From Limnothrix sp. CACIAM 69d (GTDB lineage Bacteria > Cyanobacteriota > Cyanobacteriia > CACIAM-69d), in contig MKGP02000065.1 in NCBI GenBank assembly GCA_001913845.2, positions 1 to 50,291 of the forward strand: DNA of 50,291 bases, given 5' to 3'. Shown one piece after another: positions 35,931 to 43,948 of this stretch (positions are counted from its first letter, which is position 1; every line of letters starts with the position of its first letter). Made by a program: the position numbers and the translations under genes. The notes beneath the pieces were generated by a model. The model worked only from the letters and a program-made list of their open reading frames with translations, did not search any database and was not told the DNA's origin.

Positions 35931-37433
35931 CTATTGCAGGGGCAAGAAAATGGTCATCACTTCGCCGCGTTGGGGCCGCTGCCGGATGGTGAGTTTGCCC
36001 CCGATCGCCTGGAACAGGTTTTTGGTGACGTGCAAATTCAAGCCAAAGCTGCCGGTTTCCGGTTGGAAGGTCAGTAACTGCCCGATCGACTTCAGCGATT
36101 CCAGGCGGGTGGCCGCGCCCATTGCGTCGTAGCGCAATTGCACCTTCAGTTGGCTGCCGGCCGTTTCCGCTTCCATGTCAATGCGGCTACCGGCGGGCAG
36201 GGTGCGGGCCAGGTTTTCAATAATTTCCGCCAACATTCGATCGAGCAAGGTGGGGTCGCTGGCAACCGTGGGCAGTTTGTGCGGTAGCTTCACCGTCAGT
36301 TCCAGGTTGTGGCGGCTGGCCTGTTGTTGCCAACGGGGAATGCTGGATTGAAACACCTGGGCCAGGGGAATGGGTGTGAGGGACAGGTGGGCGCTGTTGC
36401 TGGTTTCCAATTCAACGGCTTTGAAAATCAGATCAAAGCGGTTGATTTGTTCGGTGCATTCCCGATCGATTTTTTCGATGTAGTTCACCGCCTTGTCCTG
36501 CAAATTTTGCTGGCGCATCAGCAGGCGGGTGAAGGTGCGGATCGTGGCCAGGGGCGTGCGGACGCTGTGGGCGAGGGCCTGCAAAAGCTCCAGGTCGATC
36601 GCGGGTTTGGCCGGTTGCGGCCGGGCTGAGGCCCGCAGGGGGCGACGGCGCGGCTCCGAATGGGCGGGGCTGCTGGGAGCTGGCAGAGCTTGCAGCAGGC
36701 GTTCTGTGAAGGCGCTGACGATCCGATAGCTGGGTTCCACCAAGGGAAACTGTTGAGCTAGGGCATCAAACGACATGAGCTGTTGAGGGGCATTCAGTTG
36801 CACCCGGGCCCGCAGGGCTTGCCAGACGGCGGCGATCGCCTGGGGGTCAAAGGAAAAGCGAAAAACCAGTTGACCGGTGGAGTCCTCTTGGAGCGAGAGG
36901 GCCAAGCTAAAGTCCCGCATTCGCACCACGCAAAAGGACTCTGCGGCCAGGGGATCCACCGGAGCTAGGCCGATCGCCCGTTCCGTTACCTCCGGGCAGG
37001 GTTCTCCCCCATCAGCGGAGGGCAACAGCCACAGGGATTGCCAAAGGTGGCTGCTGAAGGTCCAGACCGAGAGGCGATCGAGCCAAGATCCCGTAAACAG
37101 GGGCAGGGGCCCCAACAGCACCACCCCTTGATCGATCGCTTCGGAGGGCAAGGCTTCCGCAAAGTCTGTGATGAAGGCCGCTTCGATCGCGTCGGCCGCC
37201 TCCATGGATTGGGCCATGATTTGGGCGATCGCCTTCGTGGCCCCCTGCCATTGGGCCTCGGCGGATAGGGTTCCTGGGCCCGCTCCGGGGGTAAGGGGGG
37301 CAAGCAGATGACCCACCGTTGGTAACACCCATCCATTCATAGTTGGTCGATCGAGCGGGCGATCGCTCAGAGCAGGGGAGGGAAGCGGCATCGCGGGTTT
37401 GGGGTTCGCCGCAATCGTCGAGAGCGTCGTCAC
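35931..37433 (-). CDS. Sensor histidine kinase with atypical catalytic domain
   Basis: The 500-residue protein lacks membrane segments. The first ~250 residues are an unrecognised sensor region (GVVLLGPLPLFTGSWLDRLSVW). The dimerisation/H box is LAHSVRTPLATIRTF, with His near 288. It has Ser-Val where most kinases have Glu-Ile. The N box is present in weak form (EIIENLARTL), the G1 box is degenerate (RYDAMGAA instead of DxGxGI) and G2 reads GSFGLNLHVTKNLFQAIGG. It may be an inactive or divergent kinase. The start is GTG 37433. ATG 37340 (MNGWVLPTVGHLL) is an alternative, and neither has a clear ribosome binding site. Confidence 0.82.
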   Translation of the reverse strand: MTTLSTIAANPKPAMPLPSPALSDRPLDRPTMNGWVLPTVGHLLAPLTPGAGPGTLSAEAQWQGATKAIAQIMAQSMEAADAIEAAFITDFAEALPSEAIDQGVVLLGPLPLFTGSWLDRLSVWTFSSHLWQSLWLLPSADGGEPCPEVTERAIGLAPVDPLAAESFCVVRMRDFSLALSLQEDSTGQLVFRFSFDPQAIAAVWQALRARVQLNAPQQLMSFDALAQQFPLVEPSYRIVSAFTERLLQALPAPSSPAHSEPRRRPLRASARPQPAKPAIDLELLQALAHSVRTPLATIRTFTRLLMRQQNLQDKAVNYIEKIDRECTEQINRFDLIFKAVELETSNSAHLSLTPIPLAQVFQSSIPRWQQQASRHNLELTVKLPHKLPTVASDPTLLDRMLAEIIENLARTLPAGSRIDMEAETAGSQLKVQLRYDAMGAATRLESLKSIGQLLTFQPETGSFGLNLHVTKNLFQAIGGKLTIRQRPQRGEVMTIFLPLQ

Positions 37434-37466
37434 ACGCGCTAGGGATTTAGACTTAGGGGATTTGCC

Positions 37467-38687
37467 TCAAGTGTATCGGCAAGGCCCCGGAGTCGCGCAC
37501 CCCAAAACCGAACGTTGCGAGTCGCGATCGCCGCCATTGAGTTGGCCAACGCCCAATCGCTCCAGCACTTGAGCCAACACCAACGCAGTCCAATCAATAT
37601 CCGCTTCTGTGGTGCTCTGGCCCAGGCTTAAGCGCAGGGCCGCCGTGGCTTCGGCGGGATCGTAGCCCATGGCTAACAGGGTGGGACTCGGGGTCAGGCT
37701 GCCGCTGCTACAGGCGGATCCAGAGCTGGCGGCAATGCCCGCCCGATCGAGCTGGCGCACCAAATCCCGACCGCTGGGCAGGGGCAACCGCCCCCGTAAA
37801 CAAAAGCTGACATGGTGGGGCAAGCGATGGAGCCGATCGCCCGTGGGATGCAAAGCGGGCAGGGGGGCCAAACGCTCAAACAAGCGATCGCGCAGTTGAC
37901 CGAGCCGTTGAGCCTCCGTTTCCCAGGTTTGGGCCATCCGTTCCGCCGCCGCCCCAAAGGCCGCGATCGCCGGCAGGGCCTGAGTGCCCGATCGCCGCTT
38001 ACTTTCCTGGCCACCCCCCAGCAACTGGGGAGCCAAATGAATGCCCGATCGCACCCACAGGGCCCCAGCCCCTTGGATGCCGTAGATCTTGTGACTGGAA
38101 AGAGACAGCAAGTCTACCGGCAGGGTTTGCAAATCCACCGCCACCCGGCCCACCGCCTGCACCGCGTCCGTGTGGAATAACACGCCCGATCGCCGGGTAA
38201 TCGTTCCCAACTCCGCGATCGGTTGCAGGGTTCCCACCTCGCTTTGGGCAAAAATAATCGACACCAGCACCGTTTCCGGGCGAATGGCCAAGGCCAAGTC
38301 TGAAGGATTCACCCGCCCGGCGCGATCGACCGGCAAGCGCGTAATCGCCCAGCCCTGGGCCTCCAGCCGCTCCAAGGTTCGCTCGATCGCCGAATGTTCC
38401 ACCTGCGAGGAAATGATATGGCGCGGTTGGGTGAACCGCTGGGCCACCCCCAGGATCGCCAAATTGTCCGCCTCCGTGCCCCCCGAGGTGAAAATCACCC
38501 CCGTGGGATCCCCATTAATCAACGCCGACACCTGCAACCGCGCCGTTTCCAGCACCATGGCCGAGCGATCGCCCCAACTATGAATGCTCGACGGATTTCC
38601 CCATAGTTCCGTCATCACCCGTTGGGCCGCTGCGATCGCCACATCACAGGGCGGCGTGGTGGCGCTGTGGTCTAGATAAATTTGCAT
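37467..38687 (-). CDS. Cysteine desulfurase (NifS/IscS family)
   Basis: The 406-residue PLP enzyme removes sulfur from cysteine for Fe-S cluster and thiocofactor synthesis. Motifs: YLDHSATTPP at the N-terminus, FTSGGTEADNLA, the PLP Lys in LSLSSHKIYGIQGAGAL, and the active-site loop with the catalytic Cys in SSGSACSSG. The mobile-loop Cys places it in group I. The ATG at 38687 is chosen over a TTG two codons earlier. A gene symbol (nifS, iscS) is not assigned, since no nif or isc neighbours are present. The next gene upstream is rsmA, 40 bp away on the same strand. Confidence 0.93.
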   Translation of the reverse strand: MQIYLDHSATTPPCDVAIAAAQRVMTELWGNPSSIHSWGDRSAMVLETARLQVSALINGDPTGVIFTSGGTEADNLAILGVAQRFTQPRHIISSQVEHSAIERTLERLEAQGWAITRLPVDRAGRVNPSDLALAIRPETVLVSIIFAQSEVGTLQPIAELGTITRRSGVLFHTDAVQAVGRVAVDLQTLPVDLLSLSSHKIYGIQGAGALWVRSGIHLAPQLLGGGQESKRRSGTQALPAIAAFGAAAERMAQTWETEAQRLGQLRDRLFERLAPLPALHPTGDRLHRLPHHVSFCLRGRLPLPSGRDLVRQLDRAGIAASSGSACSSGSLTPSPTLLAMGYDPAEATAALRLSLGQSTTEADIDWTALVLAQVLERLGVGQLNGGDRDSQRSVLGCATPGPCRYT

Positions 38688-38727
38688 GGACAATCCATTG
38701 GCATCAAGGTTCAGGAATGTTGGTGAT

Positions 38728-39618
38728 TTAGGGTTCAGCAGGCTCCATAGGTTCCATCAATGCCTCTGCCTCTCCTGCTGCGATCTCGATCGACAAAGAA
38801 CCCAAAACCAAGCGATCGCTTAACTGAATCCATTGCTCCAGGCTCAGTTCTTCTGCCCGCGCCGTTTCAGGAATTGCCAGCTCAACCAAAGTATGACGCA
38901 ACTGATCCAAATCCACGACGCTTTTTAGATTGTTGCGCAACATCTTGCGGCGACTGGCAAAGCCCAATTTCAACAACGTTTCAAAGCGCTTCACATTTTG
39001 CGGCGACTGCGGAAAAGGGCGGGGCTGAATTTTCACCACCGCTGAATCGACCTTGGGCGGCGGCGAAAAAGCCTTGGCCCCCACATCGCAAACCCAAGAA
39101 CAATCCGCTAAAAAGCGCGATCGAATGGAAAGGGCGCTGTAATGTTTACTGCCCAAATTCGCCACCAACCGCAGGGCCACTTCCTTTTGCACCAACAGCA
39201 CGATCGAGTCAAAGGGTTGCGATCTCGGTTGGGCGATCGTCCCCAATAAATGCTCCAAAATTGGCCCCGTAATGTTGTAGGGAATATTGGCCACTACCTT
39301 ATTGGGATTTTGGAACCCGGGATTCGGAAACGCCGCCAATTGTTCCGGCCAATCTAAAGTCAAAATGTCGCCCTGAAGCAACAGAAAATTATCTCGTTGC
39401 CCAAACTTTTTCACCAACTCAGGACAAAGATCACGATCTAACTCGACGGCAATTACTGCCCCCGCCTGATCCAGTAACTGCCGAGTCAAGACCCCCTGAC
39501 CGGGGCCAATTTCCAAAACCCGATCCTCTGGGGTTAATTCCGCCGCTGAAATAATTTTGGCAAGGGCTTTTTCACTTCTCAACCAATGTTGACCAAAGCG
39601 TTTCCGAGGTTTTGGCAT
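38728..39618 (-). CDS. rsmA: 16S rRNA (adenine1518/1519-N6)-dimethyltransferase
   Basis: The 296-residue RsmA (KsgA) dimethylates two adjacent adenines in helix 45 of 16S rRNA. The start is ATG 39618 (MPKPRKRFGQHWL), the typical N-terminus. The additional upstream codons to 39675 are not conserved. Motifs: SAM site VLEIGPGQGVLTRQLL, AVELDRDL, catalytic motif NIPYNITGPI and FSPPPKVDSAVVKI. The C-terminus has a Glu/Ala/Pro repeat tail. It may be co-transcribed with the downstream cysteine desulfurase. Confidence 0.96.
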   Translation of the reverse strand: MPKPRKRFGQHWLRSEKALAKIISAAELTPEDRVLEIGPGQGVLTRQLLDQAGAVIAVELDRDLCPELVKKFGQRDNFLLLQGDILTLDWPEQLAAFPNPGFQNPNKVVANIPYNITGPILEHLLGTIAQPRSQPFDSIVLLVQKEVALRLVANLGSKHYSALSIRSRFLADCSWVCDVGAKAFSPPPKVDSAVVKIQPRPFPQSPQNVKRFETLLKLGFASRRKMLRNNLKSVVDLDQLRHTLVELAIPETARAEELSLEQWIQLSDRLVLGSLSIEIAAGEAEALMEPMEPAEP

Positions 39619-39693
39619 GGCTCTGTTGCAATCTTTGCTCAGTGATCTGTACTCAGTAATTAATTCACTATTCAATCAGCATCAAAAATGAAT

Positions 39694-39840
39694 AGGACTT
39701 ACGCAAAACTTCAATTGCCCTCATCCTCCAACCCTTTCTCCCAGAGCGGGAGAAGGGGAGTCAGTATCTTCTGGGTTCCCTTCGCCCTGCTTGGGTGAGG
39801 GTTTAGGGGTGAGGGTTTCAGAAAATCCTGCGTAAGTCCT
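39694..39840. mobile_element. MITE type B
   Basis: A 147-bp noncoding element with perfect 12-bp terminal inverted repeats AGGACTTACGCA / TGCGTAAGTCCT. ATGAAT lies directly on the left (39688-39693) and 1 nt beyond the right end (39842-39847), a possible target duplication. Inside is a hairpin, TTCTCCC-agagc-GGGAGAA. This is a form common in cyanobacterial genomes. It lies about 75 bp upstream of the rsmA start. Confidence 0.85.
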
Positions 39841-39946
39841 GATGAATTCATAATCCAATCAATGACCGATCGCATTTTGAGGGAATGATCATGAAGAATA
39901 GGGCAAGGATGGATCCAATGAATCGGGAATGAGAAAATTATTGATC

Positions 39947-39989
39947 GGGGGTTAATTCATTGGGGTTAATTCACTGGGGGTGATTCATC
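39947..39989. repeat. Triple imperfect 14-15-bp direct repeat
   Basis: Three units in tandem: GGGGGTTAATTCATT, GGGGTTAATTCACT and GGGGGTGATTCATC. They lie about 290 bp upstream of the TauE-like gene. Helically phased repeats of this kind could bind a regulator. Confidence 0.6.
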
Positions 39990-40275
39990 ATTGAATTGCC
40001 AATGGATACTTCGTTAAAGGGGAGTGAATGGTTGACGAATCCCGTATCAACGCTCATCACTCGGGTCTTGCCAAGAAAAATGTGTCGCTCTTAACTTGTC
40101 TTGGTTCCAAAAACAGTGCCAGAGTCTGACGAAGCAGCACTTGGGGGAATGACTCGCTCCGGCTTAGGCTCCAGTACCAAGCCCAAGGGATTCACTCGAA
40201 ATTGCGCTCACAGGCAAGCTGAGTGTCAAAAACCAGAATTGCTCAAGAAAATTGCTCAAGAAAGGAGAAAACCGA

Positions 40276-40647
40276 ATGACGGATGTGGTTTGGCAATTGC
40301 TGCTGATTGGATTGGCAGCAGGGTTGGCGGGGGGCCTGTTTGGCATTGGCGGCGGGGCGATTATGGTGCCTGCCATGGTGCTGTGGCTGGGCCTAGACCA
40401 AAAATTAGCAACGGGAACATCCCTTGCGGCCCAGGTGTTGCCGATCGGGCTGTTGGGGGCGATCGTGTATTACCGCAACGGCAATCTCAACATCAAGTAT
40501 GGGTTGTTGATTGTGGTGGGATTGCTGGTGGGGAATTACTTTGGGGCAATATTTGCCAATCAACCCTACATCAGTTCGGCCCTGATGAAGAAACTGTATG
40601 GAGGCTTTTTGCTGTTGATTGGGTTGCGCTATTTGACGGTGCGCTGA
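40276..40647 (+). CDS. TauE/SafE family permease, half-size
   Basis: A 123-residue membrane protein from ATG 40276 (AGGAG at 40263-40267). It has about four helices (LLLIGLAAGLAGGLFGIGGGAIMVPAMVL, TSLAAQVLPIGLLGAIVYY, GLLIVVGLLVGNYFGAIFA, KLYGGFLLLIGLRYLTV). GLFGIGGGAIMVPAM is the family signature. Full TauE/SafE proteins have about 240-260 residues with two such halves, so this half-size form must dimerise to work. Homologues of this size do occur. It probably exports or imports a sulfur-containing or carboxylate anion. Confidence 0.86.
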   Translation: MTDVVWQLLLIGLAAGLAGGLFGIGGGAIMVPAMVLWLGLDQKLATGTSLAAQVLPIGLLGAIVYYRNGNLNIKYGLLIVVGLLVGNYFGAIFANQPYISSALMKKLYGGFLLLIGLRYLTVR

Positions 40648-40778
40648 GGGGTTGGGCGATGATTGTGCGGCTTGGGGTTCAAGGTGGGGATTAATCAACA
40701 GGGGATTAATCAGCAGATGATCCGGCAAGCGCCATACACAAGCGCCATACACATGAGAACGATGGGGGAAAGTTGCCC

Positions 40779-41471
40779 ATGATCGCTTGGGCTATTTTGC
40801 AGGCGGGCGGGCCGGTGGTTGTGCCCTTGCTGTTGGGATCGATCGCGACGGTGACGGTGGCGATCGAGCGAGCTTGGTTTTGGGCCCAGGTGCGGCGCGA
40901 TCGATCCCAACTGGTTCCAGCGGTTTTTGAGCTGTATGGACGCGATGCCAAGGCGGCGATCGCCCGGTTCCAGCAATATGCCGATGGCCTCCCGATCGCC
41001 CGCATTAGTTTGGCAGCCTTGGAGCTACGCCGCCCCCACCCGATCGCCTTTCGCCTGGCCCTCAGCGCCGCCACCCAAGCCGAACGGCCCCAACTGCGGC
41101 GCTTTGACCTGTGGTTGCAAACCGTGACGGCCCTGGCCCCCTTGTTGGGCCTGTTGGGCACGGTCACGGGCCTGATGGGAGCCTTTGCGGGTCTCGATTG
41201 GGCCGGGGAGGGCCCCAGCCGCGTGAATGCGGGCCTCAGTGAAGCGCTGGTGTCTACGGCGATCGGGCTGGTGGTGGCGCTGTTAGCCCTCACCCTGGGT
41301 AATCTGTTCCGGGCCCATGCTCGACGGGAACAAATGGCCATCACGCGCGATTGTCGTACCCTAGAGCGGCTGTATCTACATCATTACTGGCACTTCAACG
41401 CGCCCGATCGGCCCGGACACCGCCGCCGTCGGCGCGATCGGCGCGATCGCTCAAGCCCCGCCCAGCTCTAG
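40779..41471 (+). CDS. MotA/TolQ/ExbB proton channel family protein
   Basis: The 230-residue protein starts at ATG 40779 (MIAWAILQAGGPVVVPLLL). It shows the family pattern: an N-terminal helix, a cytoplasmic loop, then TALAPLLGLLGTVTGLMGAF and VSTAIGLVVALLALTLGNLF, the TolQ/ExbB signature. It would form the stator channel with an ExbD/TolR protein, but no partner gene follows. The last ~25 residues are remarkably arginine-rich (HRRRRRDRRDRS), arising from repeated GGCGCGATC units in the DNA. Likely role is energy transduction to the outer membrane. Confidence 0.87.
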   Translation: MIAWAILQAGGPVVVPLLLGSIATVTVAIERAWFWAQVRRDRSQLVPAVFELYGRDAKAAIARFQQYADGLPIARISLAALELRRPHPIAFRLALSAATQAERPQLRRFDLWLQTVTALAPLLGLLGTVTGLMGAFAGLDWAGEGPSRVNAGLSEALVSTAIGLVVALLALTLGNLFRAHARREQMAITRDCRTLERLYLHHYWHFNAPDRPGHRRRRRDRRDRSSPAQL

Positions 41472-41603
41472 GGTTACCCGATTTTCCAAGTTCCCGGTTT
41501 TCCACTGCTCAGAATTCCTGAGTGTCCAGATCTCTGGTGTTCAAATTTCCTCAATATGCAAATTTCCACCGAATTCAAATTTCCACGGATTCTGTACGCC
41601 AGA

Positions 41604-41633
41604 TTTACAGTGTTGCTTCATTGATGTTACATT
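41604..41633 (+). promoter_or_regulatory. Possible sigma70-type promoter of a small RNA
   Basis: TTTACA (41604-41609) and TACATT (41628-41633) with 18-bp spacing. The predicted transcription start is near 41640, giving a transcript of about 210 nt to the terminator. Confidence 0.4.
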
Positions 41634-41639
41634 TCTTCA

Positions 41640-41850
41640 CAGGAGGCTAATTAGCCAACGCTCGGAGAACTGTCAAGCACTAACCGCCGCCTCAAGTTGC
41701 CATCAACCCTATGCGTTGAAACTGCTGAAACTGCGATGGTGTGAGTCTTTGTCACTCAAAATGCAAAGTCGATGACATCCCCAGCCAGGTTTTAATTGGT
41801 ATTCTCCCAACACAGCAAGCACGGCCAGCCGCCCCAACGGCTGGCTTTTT
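41640..41850 (+). ncRNA. Candidate small RNA
   Basis: The interval is bounded by a promoter-like pair and a textbook terminator and contains no start codon with a good ribosome binding site that opens a sensible ORF. I do not recognise a known RNA family (not tmRNA, RNase P RNA or SRP RNA; 6S RNA could not be confirmed). It may also be a terminated leader of the downstream RRM gene. Confidence 0.35.
41824..41850 (+). terminator. Rho-independent terminator without an assigned gene
   Basis: GCCAGCCG-ccccaa-CGGCTGGC is a perfect 8-bp GC-rich stem with a 6-nt loop, followed by five T. It lies 350 bp downstream of the TolQ-like gene and 525 bp upstream of the RRM gene. Confidence 0.85.
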
Positions 41851-42375
41851 CACGATCGGGGTAGCAATCACCGCTGCGATCGAACCCGTTGCCCAGCCCC
41901 CGGAGATCTTGGCCCAATTTGCAAAGCGTCGTGATAGACTTTTATGCCAGCAAACCAGCCGCTCGATCGATGCTGTTTTAACTGTTTGGTGAGTTTTGCT
42001 GCCCCCATCGTGGCAAAATCTTCAGCAGCAACACACCCGATCGACAACGCACGGGTCACACGGCTCCGGATGGCTAAAGGTCAGCGCTTGACTGCTCAAG
42101 ACTGGCGACAGATCCTTTCTTTTCAATTGAGCAATAGCAAGTCTATTTGAATTGAATAGTTATCAAACAACCTTTATTCAGCAGCTTGCAGCAGAGCGTT
42201 TGATATCCCCGCGCGAGCTGTGTTTTGCTCAGAGCTGGCAAGTTCTCAAAACTTGTCTTTTCCATCGAGGTGCTCTCGATTCAATGGCAACCGAATGGTA
42301 ACTGCCAACCACCACATCCAGTCACCCGGCGCTTAGTCTCCTGGCGCTTGCTGCAAACCATCAGAGGGATCCGTC

Positions 42376-42861
42376 ATGTCCATTCGCCTGTACGTTGGCA
42401 ATCTGCCCAAAGAAGTCGATCGCAAAGAACTCGAAGCCGTCTTTGCCGGCACGGGCGACCTGACCTCCACCAAGGTCATTGTCGATCGCAAAACCGGAAA
42501 ATGTCGCGGTTTTGCATTCGTGACGGTTCCCACTGATGAACTTGCCGACCAAATCATCGAACAGTTCAACGGTTCCACCTTCAAAGACACCGTGCTGAAA
42601 ATTGAAAAAGCCATGCCCCGCAAAGGCAAGGGCGATGACGAAGCCCCCGAAAGCGCCGAAGCCAGCCCCGTCAAGGCCGCTCGTCGCAGCAGCGGTGGCG
42701 GTGGCGGTGGTGGCAAAAAAGGCGGTGGTGGTGGCCGTCGCGCCCCCGGTGGGGCTGTGGTGGCCGAAAGCAGCGCCGCTTCGGCCCAGCCAGATCCCCG
42801 CTGGGCCGGTGAGTTGGCGAAGCTGAAGCAACTGCTGAACACCCAAACGACTGGTTCCTAA
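42376..42861 (+). CDS. RRM-type RNA-binding protein with glycine-rich region
   Basis: The 161-residue protein starts MSIRLYVGNLPKEVD. One RRM spans residues 1-80, with RNP2 LYVGNL (5-10) and RNP1 KCRGFAFV (about 43-50). A basic, glycine-rich region follows (SSGGGGGGGKKGGGGGRR) and then a short C-terminal helix (WAGELAKLKQLL). This is the cyanobacterial Rbp type, which binds mRNA, is often cold-induced, and can direct photosystem mRNAs to thylakoids. The C-terminal helix after the Gly-rich part is a less usual addition. A GAGGG ribosome binding site precedes the ATG. A strong terminator follows. Confidence 0.93.
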   Translation: MSIRLYVGNLPKEVDRKELEAVFAGTGDLTSTKVIVDRKTGKCRGFAFVTVPTDELADQIIEQFNGSTFKDTVLKIEKAMPRKGKGDDEAPESAEASPVKAARRSSGGGGGGGKKGGGGGRRAPGGAVVAESSAASAQPDPRWAGELAKLKQLLNTQTTGS

Positions 42862-42930
42862 GGTTCACTAAGTTTCCTTGACCAGTTGCTCAAATCGCAC
42901 AACGTTTTCCACTCTTCAGAAATTGCAATC

Positions 42931-42981
42931 ACACCATGTTTGGCTGCGGGTTTGTCCCTTGCCAAATCTGGTGTTTTTTTT
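42931..42981 (+). terminator. Rho-independent terminator of the RRM gene
   Basis: ACACC-at-GTTTGGC (42931-42944) pairs with GCCAAAT-ct-GGTGT (42961-42974), with a 16-nt loop, followed by a T run. It lies 70 bp after the stop codon. Confidence 0.85.
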
Positions 42982-42984
42982 AAA

Positions 42985-43644
42985 CTTAATGCCAGTTAAT
43001 GTCAGTTAATGCCAGAGATGTCCAAGAATCGGCCCATGGAACTGCTGTTCTAGCACCCTTGTTCGATCGCCCTCAACGGTGATGGCAAGGGAATTGTTGC
43101 CCCTTTAAGGGTCTCTTGGAAAAAATTATGAACCAGAGATTTTAGTTAAACATCTCATCAATCTTAGGCGTAAGCTTTAATTAGGGCTGAACCCTTGGCT
43201 ATCTACTCCGATTGGCTCAGATCTACTCGGATCTGCTCGAGTTTGCGCAAATTTGCCTGCTCCGATCTCGGCTGCGCCAGTGCGTTCATCTGCCCATGTC
43301 AGGGGCAATTTCAGCAGAATTCGGCATCCTTGGTTGGCCTTGCCCTGCCTGAGATTCTGAGCCTAAAGCTCTCAGCCTGGAACTCTGAGCTAAAACCCTG
43401 AGCTAGCCCCGGCTCTGGAACTCTTCGGTTGTCGTGGGCGACTGTAGAGAACAACCTCAGTGTTCTTGATTCAGCGTTCTTGATTCAGCACTGTTGGGGG
43501 CCAATTGAGCAGTTTGCATGATCCCACTGCCCGTTTGGTCATTGCCGATCGCGTCCTTACCCATTTTGATTGAGTTACTTGACCATTGTGCTGACGGATG
43601 ATCAGGAGTCAGTGGCCCGTCTTTGAGTTGGGCGCAAGTGAGTT
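42985..43644. other. Noncoding interval upstream of the glycosyltransferase promoter
   Basis: No convincing gene. Short degenerate repeats occur: CTCAGATCTACTCGGATCTG-type units at about 43215-43240 and repeated TCTGAGC/CTGAGCTA motifs at about 43350-43405. A perfect 14-bp tandem duplication lies at 43462-43489. The interval may be decayed sequence. Confidence 0.55.
43462..43489. repeat. Perfect 14-bp tandem duplication
   Basis: GTTCTTGATTCAGC occurs twice with no gap. It is about 160 bp upstream of the predicted glycosyltransferase promoter. Confidence 0.9.
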
Positions 43645-43674
43645 TTGCACCGGTTCCTAGGCGGAGGTTATATA
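43645..43674 (+). promoter_or_regulatory. Probable promoter of the glycosyltransferase gene
   Basis: TTGCAC (43645-43650) and TATATA (43669-43674) with 18-bp spacing (or TTATAT with 17). This predicts a leader of about 270 nt before the ATG at 43949. The leader contains an upstream ATG at 43723 whose 87-codon frame overlaps the glycosyltransferase start. Confidence 0.5.
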
Positions 43675-43948
43675 GGGTGGTGGTGTGAATTCGCGATCGC
43701 CCGGTCACAGGTGCTTTGACCCATGAAAACTGCACTTCAACCAATCCTAAGGGTGTTAGGGTGTGCCCCCGATCGCAGCCTGCGGTTTTTCCTGGTTACA
43801 GACGCTGCATCAGGGAATCAACAGAATAGGAACGGCCGCATCACGATCGGCTGGATTGCGGGATGCTCAAGTGCAATTGGATGGGCGAAACCACAACATA
43901 GTCACTCCCTGTTCTACGTCACCCTTACCCTGGTACAAACCCAAGGCT

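Larger units (their letters stand above)
41472..42375. other. 900-bp noncoding interval with a transcription unit-like signature
   Basis: No convincing protein gene. It contains a promoter-like pair at 41604-41633 and a strong terminator at 41824-41850 that belongs to no annotated gene. The remaining 500 bp would be the leader and promoter region of the RRM gene, as long leaders are usual for cyanobacterial rbp genes. Confidence 0.6.

Noticed and set aside
40101-40694. 197-codon frame overlapping the TauE-like gene
   Set aside because: It runs in another frame over the membrane protein gene and lacks hydrophobic or conserved features.
43195-43401. 68-codon frame in the interval after the RRM gene
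   Set aside because: It is built of degenerate short repeats, has no ribosome binding site and shows no family features.
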